8,964 nt of DNA from an uncultured Bacilli bacterium. GTDB taxonomy: Bacteria > Bacillota_I > Bacilli_A > RF39 > UBA660. Positions 5,737 to 8,964 of the stretch are shown here, piece after piece. Both the position numbers and the translations under genes were made by a program. Numbering within the stretch: position 1 is the stretch's first letter; every line of letters begins with the position of its first letter. The DNA is taken from positions 1-8,964 of the forward strand of contig CANPYU010000037.1 in assembly GCA_947588665.1 (NCBI GenBank), in the 5' to 3' direction. A model generated the notes under the pieces. That model worked only from the letters and a program-made list of their open reading frames with translations, had not been told where the DNA came from and searched no databases.

Positions 5737-5744
5737 AGTATAAT
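5737..5744. promoter_or_regulatory. Probable -10 element for recU-ponA, readable on both strands
   Basis: AGTATAAT gives a perfect -10 hexamer TATAAT (5739-5744) on the plus strand, 18 nt before the recU GTG. The same bases give TATACT (5742-5737) on the minus strand, facing the tiny ORFs. No good -35 is visible at 16-18 bp on either side; TTGGTA (5712-5717) is 21 bp away. The recU leader would be only about 12 nt. Confidence 0.5.
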
Positions 5745-5762
5745 GTTGGTGGGTGAGTAATT

Positions 5763-6341
5763 GTGAATTATCCAGGAAATATTAAAAAGAATTTTAAAAA
5801 TAACAATGTTAATTATCGTAATAGAGGAATGGATTTAGAAGCATTAATAAATGATGCTTGTAAATATTACTTAGAAAAAGATATTGCAGTTATATATAAA
5901 AAACCGACGCCCATTGGAATAGTTGAAGTTGATTACAGCAAGATGCTTATTAAAAAAGCTTATTTTAAAGAAGCTTCAACTTTAGATTATAATGGATTAT
6001 ATAAAGGAAAATATGTTGAATTTGATGCCAAAGAAAGTAAAAATAAGACTTCTTTTCCTTTAGGAAATATTCATGAACATCAAATAAAGCATATTAGAAA
6101 CATTATACGACATGGAGGAATTGCTTTTTTAATAATAAGTATGAATGATAATTTTTATTTATTTAAAGGAGAAGATTTATTAGATTTTATAGATACCCAA
6201 GAAAGAAAAAGTATTCCTTTTAATATAATTGATAGTAAAGGAATTAAATTAGTTTATAATTATAATATTGGTATTAATTATATCGATGGAATAAATATAG
6301 CTTATAAGGAGTTGATAGAAAATGAAAGTACCAAAAATTAA
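5763..6341 (+). CDS. recU: Holliday junction resolvase RecU
   Basis: A 192-residue endonuclease that cuts four-way junctions during recombination and chromosome segregation, the Gram-positive counterpart of RuvC. Family landmarks are clear: NRGMDLE near the start (20-25), IAVIYKKPTPIGIV (41-54), STLDYNGLYKGKYVEFDAKE (72-91), KNKTSFPL (93-100) and HEHQIKH (104-110). The active-site acid D75 and K90 match D88 and K103 of Bacillus RecU. The position of E101 is an aspartate here (D88 in FDAK instead of FEAK). I chose the GTG at 5763, after GGTGGGTGAG, because the N-terminus MNYPGN aligns with that of other RecU proteins; the next ATG would remove 22 residues. The 3' end overlaps ponA by 20 nt, so the two are coupled, as is usual in Bacilli. 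Confidence 0.95.
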   Translation: MNYPGNIKKNFKNNNVNYRNRGMDLEALINDACKYYLEKDIAVIYKKPTPIGIVEVDYSKMLIKKAYFKEASTLDYNGLYKGKYVEFDAKESKNKTSFPLGNIHEHQIKHIRNIIRHGGIAFLIISMNDNFYLFKGEDLLDFIDTQERKSIPFNIIDSKGIKLVYNYNIGINYIDGINIAYKELIENESTKN

Positions 6342-8865
6342 AAAAGAAAAGAAAGAAAAGGTAAAAAAGAAAAGAAAGTTTAGTATTAAAAATACAATAT
6401 TAATATTAGTTATTAGTTCAGGCATTATGGTAGCATCGATAGTTTTAGCTTTTGTACTATATGTTATTGTAACATCTCCAGATTTTGTACCACAAGAATT
6501 ATACAGTAAGCAATCAACATCTATTTATGCTAAAGATGGAACAACAGAGATTGCTAGAGTGGGACATGATGATATTGAACTTATTACTTATAATGATTTA
6601 CCAGAAGTTGTCGTTGATGCTTTAATAGCAACAGAAGATTCAAGATTCTTTCAACATAATGGATTTGATGCAGCAAGATTTTTTAAAGCTTCTTTAGGAC
6701 AAATCGCGGGACAAAATGCGGGTGGTGCTTCTACCCTTTCCATGCAGGTTATTAAAAATAAATTTTCAACTAAAGAAACTGAAGGAATTAAAGGTATTAT
6801 AAGAAAATTTTCTGATATTTATATGTCAGTATTTAAATTAGAAGCAGTATATACTAAAGAAGAAATTATTGAGTTTTATTTAAATAGTCAATGGTTGGGG
6901 CAAGGCACTAGTTATTATAATGGTTCTATTACAGGTATTGAACAAGGATGTCAATATTATTTTGGAAAATCAGTATCAGATCTTACTTTACCAGAAGCTA
7001 GTTTAATCGTCGGAATGTTTAATAACCCTTCTTATTATAATCCTTATACTAATCCAGAAGGGGCTAGTGAAAGAAGAAGTGTTGTATTAAATTTAATGGT
7101 TAGACATGGATATATAACTAAAGAAGATAAGGATTTTGCCGAAAGTATTGATGTTCAAAGTCTGCTTGTTGATCATAGCAATGAAGAAACTGGTAAATAT
7201 CAGGCATTTATCGATTATGTTATGTCAGAAGTAGAAAGAGAAACGGGAGATAATCCTAGACAAGTGCCGATGGACATATATACAACTCTAGATACAAATA
7301 TTCAAGATGTTTTAGATGATTTTGCGGATGGAAAGTTATGGAAATTTCCAGATGAAACTGTGCAATTTGGGATGGCTGTTACAAGTACAGAAGACGGATC
7401 GGTGTTAGCTTTATCACCAGGAAGAAATTATGTGCCAACAGGAACATTAAGGGCTGTAAGTAGTGATCGTTATACGACTGGAATTAAAAGACAACCGGGG
7501 TCAACAGCAAAAATAATTTTTGATTATGGTCCATTTATTGAATATTTACATGGTTCAACCGGAACAATATTTATTGATAGACCTTGGACTTACAGTAATG
7601 GCACTAGTGTTCGTAATTACGATTATGGTTTTGCGGGACCTATTACAATGCGAGAAGCTTTAGTTGATTCGAGAAATATTCCGGCAGTTCAAGCATTTCA
7701 AATGGTTGCTGAACAAGTAGGAGCTGATAAAATTGCAGACTTTGCTCATAATTTAGGAATTAATTATGGTAAAGATTTATATGAATCAATTGCAATTGGA
7801 GGGGTAAACTGTGCTGATCCTCTTACTATGTCGGCTGCTTATGCGGCATTTGGTCGGGGTGGCGAATATATTGAACCTTATACATTTACTAAAATAGTTT
7901 ATTTAGAAAATGATACGGAATATACTCATTCAGTGGAAAGAAAAAGAGTCATGAGTGAACAAACAGCTTATTTAATAACAGATATGTTAGTTACGGCTGG
8001 TAGTCGAGGTGTTGGTGGTAACTTCTCTATAAGTGGGACTCAAATCGCGGCCAAAGGTGGGACGACAACCGTTGATCAAAAGACAGCAGATGAATTAGGT
8101 GTTAAAACAGATGCTACTCCAGATCACTGGAATATAACATATTCACCTGATTATTCTATCGCCTTATGGTATGGTTACGATAGCTTAGGACCTGGTAAAC
8201 CATATCTTACAAGTGCAACCGGTAACCCAGCTCGTCTAAATATTATGAAAGCGGTAGCGCCTAAAATATACAAGAAAAATTCAAAGTTTAGTAAACCCTC
8301 GGGAGTGACCTCTGTCACGATAGAAACCGAAACATATCCAACAAAACTAGCAAGCGAATATACACCTAAAAACTTTAAATTAACAGAATACTATGTAAGT
8401 GGTTATGAACCTAGCGAAGTATCAACTAGATTTAGTGAGCTTAAAAATCCTACTAATGGAACTTATTCTTATAATGGTAGTTATATAACAATATCTTGGG
8501 ACCCTATTGAAACACCAGATGCAATTAATCAAAGTTATATTGAAGAAATGTTTGATGATAGTTATTGGAAATTTTATAGTAAATATAAGCAGTCTTACTA
8601 TGATAGTAGACTCAAATATAATAATGATAATATGGGATTAATTGGTTATAATATTTATTTAAAAGATAATTATACTGATACTCTTACGGATTTAGGATTT
8701 ACAACAGAAACTAGTTTTTCATATCCCGCAAGTTATAGTACAGATGAATATACTTTTATTGTTAAATCGACATATTCATTATTTAAAGATAATATGAGTA
8801 GTGGACTAGAAATAACTTCACAGTCTAGTTATGATACTAATATTGAAGATTTAGGAGGATTTTAA
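6322..8865 (+). CDS. ponA: Bifunctional class A penicillin-binding protein (PBP1-type)
   Basis: An 847-residue peptidoglycan synthase. A very basic cytoplasmic tail (residues 1-23, a likely GpsB contact) and one membrane helix (about 24-50) are followed by a GT51 glycosyltransferase domain: ATEDSRFFQHNG with catalytic E105, GGASTLSMQVIKN (134-146), RKFSD (161-165), KEEIIEFYLN (179-188) and RRSVVL (251-256). The transpeptidase domain has S394-TAK, S450-R-N and K578-G-G-T. A C-terminal FN3-like domain (about 707-820: YITISWDP, GYNIYL, EYTFIVKSTY) matches the Bacillus PonA layout. Two motif departures stand out: Asp165 where RKxxE normally has Glu, and KGGT where KTGT is usual. AAGGAG lies 10 nt before the ATG. 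The gene overlaps recU and ends in two hairpins. The codon use is like that of its neighbours. Confidence 0.96.
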   Translation: MKVPKIKKEKKEKVKKKRKFSIKNTILILVISSGIMVASIVLAFVLYVIVTSPDFVPQELYSKQSTSIYAKDGTTEIARVGHDDIELITYNDLPEVVVDALIATEDSRFFQHNGFDAARFFKASLGQIAGQNAGGASTLSMQVIKNKFSTKETEGIKGIIRKFSDIYMSVFKLEAVYTKEEIIEFYLNSQWLGQGTSYYNGSITGIEQGCQYYFGKSVSDLTLPEASLIVGMFNNPSYYNPYTNPEGASERRSVVLNLMVRHGYITKEDKDFAESIDVQSLLVDHSNEETGKYQAFIDYVMSEVERETGDNPRQVPMDIYTTLDTNIQDVLDDFADGKLWKFPDETVQFGMAVTSTEDGSVLALSPGRNYVPTGTLRAVSSDRYTTGIKRQPGSTAKIIFDYGPFIEYLHGSTGTIFIDRPWTYSNGTSVRNYDYGFAGPITMREALVDSRNIPAVQAFQMVAEQVGADKIADFAHNLGINYGKDLYESIAIGGVNCADPLTMSAAYAAFGRGGEYIEPYTFTKIVYLENDTEYTHSVERKRVMSEQTAYLITDMLVTAGSRGVGGNFSISGTQIAAKGGTTTVDQKTADELGVKTDATPDHWNITYSPDYSIALWYGYDSLGPGKPYLTSATGNPARLNIMKAVAPKIYKKNSKFSKPSGVTSVTIETETYPTKLASEYTPKNFKLTEYYVSGYEPSEVSTRFSELKNPTNGTYSYNGSYITISWDPIETPDAINQSYIEEMFDDSYWKFYSKYKQSYYDSRLKYNNDNMGLIGYNIYLKDNYTDTLTDLGFTTETSFSYPASYSTDEYTFIVKSTYSLFKDNMSSGLEITSQSSYDTNIEDLGGF

Positions 8866-8890
8866 AACAAGTTCAAAATTGAACTTGTTT
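8865..8890 (+). terminator. First hairpin after ponA
   Basis: AAACAAGTTCAA and TTGAACTTGTTT form a perfect 12-bp stem (about 10-11 bp with a realistic loop) starting at the last base of the ponA stop. Its U-rich tail is short (GTTTC), so alone it is a weak terminator. It may protect the mRNA end or reinforce the next hairpin. Confidence 0.6.
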
Positions 8891-8891
8891 C

Positions 8892-8929
8892 AGACTGTTG
8901 ACAAAGTGAGTCAATAGTCTTTTATTTTA
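8892..8929 (+). terminator. Rho-independent terminator of recU-ponA
   Basis: AGACTGTTGAC, a 7-nt loop, then GTCAATAGTCT make an 11-bp stem with one G-U pair, followed by TTTTATTTT. This is a good factor-independent terminator placed 26 nt after the ponA stop. Confidence 0.85.
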
Positions 8930-8939
8930 TAAAAATTTT

Positions 8940-8948
8940 TGATATAAT
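8940..8948 (+). promoter_or_regulatory. Extended -10 element at the right edge
   Basis: TGATATAAT contains TGN followed by a perfect TATAAT, an extended -10 element that can work with a weak -35 (here only AT-rich sequence). It lies just past the ponA terminator and would start a rightward transcript near 8955. The gene it serves is outside the window. Confidence 0.5.
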
Positions 8949-8964
8949 AAAAATGCGAGAAAAA

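Noticed and set aside
8898..8903. TTGACA in the ponA terminator as a -35 box for the TATAAT at 8943
   Set aside because: The spacing is 39 bp, far too long, and the bases are part of the terminator stem.
1..8964. Possible TGA-as-tryptophan code, because the eight main genes examined with visible stops end in TAA or TAG
   Set aside because: Tryptophan codons checked in the real genes are TGG and no frame needs TGA read-through; the stop bias fits AT-rich usage.
8953..8964. ATG at 8953 as the start of a gene leaving the window
   Set aside because: It has no ribosome binding site and coincides with the predicted transcription start of the extended -10 element; too little sequence remains to judge.
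1..8964. CRISPR arrays, tRNAs, insertion sequences or prophage genes
   Set aside because: No spaced direct-repeat array, tRNA-like fold, transposase motif or phage structural gene was seen. The only exact repeat pair that stood out is the 14-bp operator.

Overview
The window is strongly AT-rich and looks like the chromosome of a walled, low-GC member of the Bacilli. The gene set supports this: GpsB, a type B RNase P RNA, RecU, a class A penicillin-binding protein with a C-terminal FN3-like domain, PgsA and a RodZ-like protein. The style (very A-rich codons, a shortened RodZ, an uncharacterised membrane-anchored surface protein) recalls uncultured gut lineages such as RF39 or Erysipelotrichales relatives, but that placement is inference. 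Tryptophan is encoded by TGG in the proteins examined, so the standard bacterial code applies.

Left part (1-1709). A membrane-anchored, probably surface-exposed protein gene runs leftwards off the window edge. Divergent from it is a small Cro/C1-type HTH regulator gene. Between them lies a consensus-like sigma-A promoter for the surface gene (TTGACA, 17 bp, TATAAT). A 14-bp inverted repeat fills its spacer and an identical copy lies just past the expected transcription start. This looks like a compact repressor-operator switch for a surface protein. A hairpin separates it from the next block.

Centre-left (1709-5466, all minus strand). Reading in the direction of transcription, gpsB starts from a good promoter. 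Its stop codon lies inside the P1 helix of the RNase P RNA gene rnpB. A TTG-started rodZ-like gene follows within about 25 nt of the RNA's 3' end, then pgsA, then a hairpin terminator. Beyond it are a 407-residue all-helical protein of unknown function and an HD-domain phosphohydrolase-like gene with its own promoter. The gpsB-rnpB-rodZ-pgsA block combines cell-division/elongation control, tRNA 5' maturation and anionic phospholipid synthesis in what looks like one transcript.

Centre (5413-5762) is the 350-bp divergent region between gpsB and recU. It holds the gpsB promoter, a -10 element for recU that also reads as a -10 on the other strand, and a minus-strand pair of tiny overlapping ORFs. 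These would become one 72-residue ORF if a TA dinucleotide were removed from a short AT tract.

Right part (5763-8964, plus strand). recU (Holliday-junction resolvase) and ponA (bifunctional peptidoglycan synthase) overlap by 20 nt, the classic Bacilli pair. Two consecutive hairpins, the second with a U-rich tail, end the operon. An extended -10 element at the right edge suggests another rightward transcript begins there. GpsB is a known partner of class A PBPs, so the two divergent operons are functionally linked.
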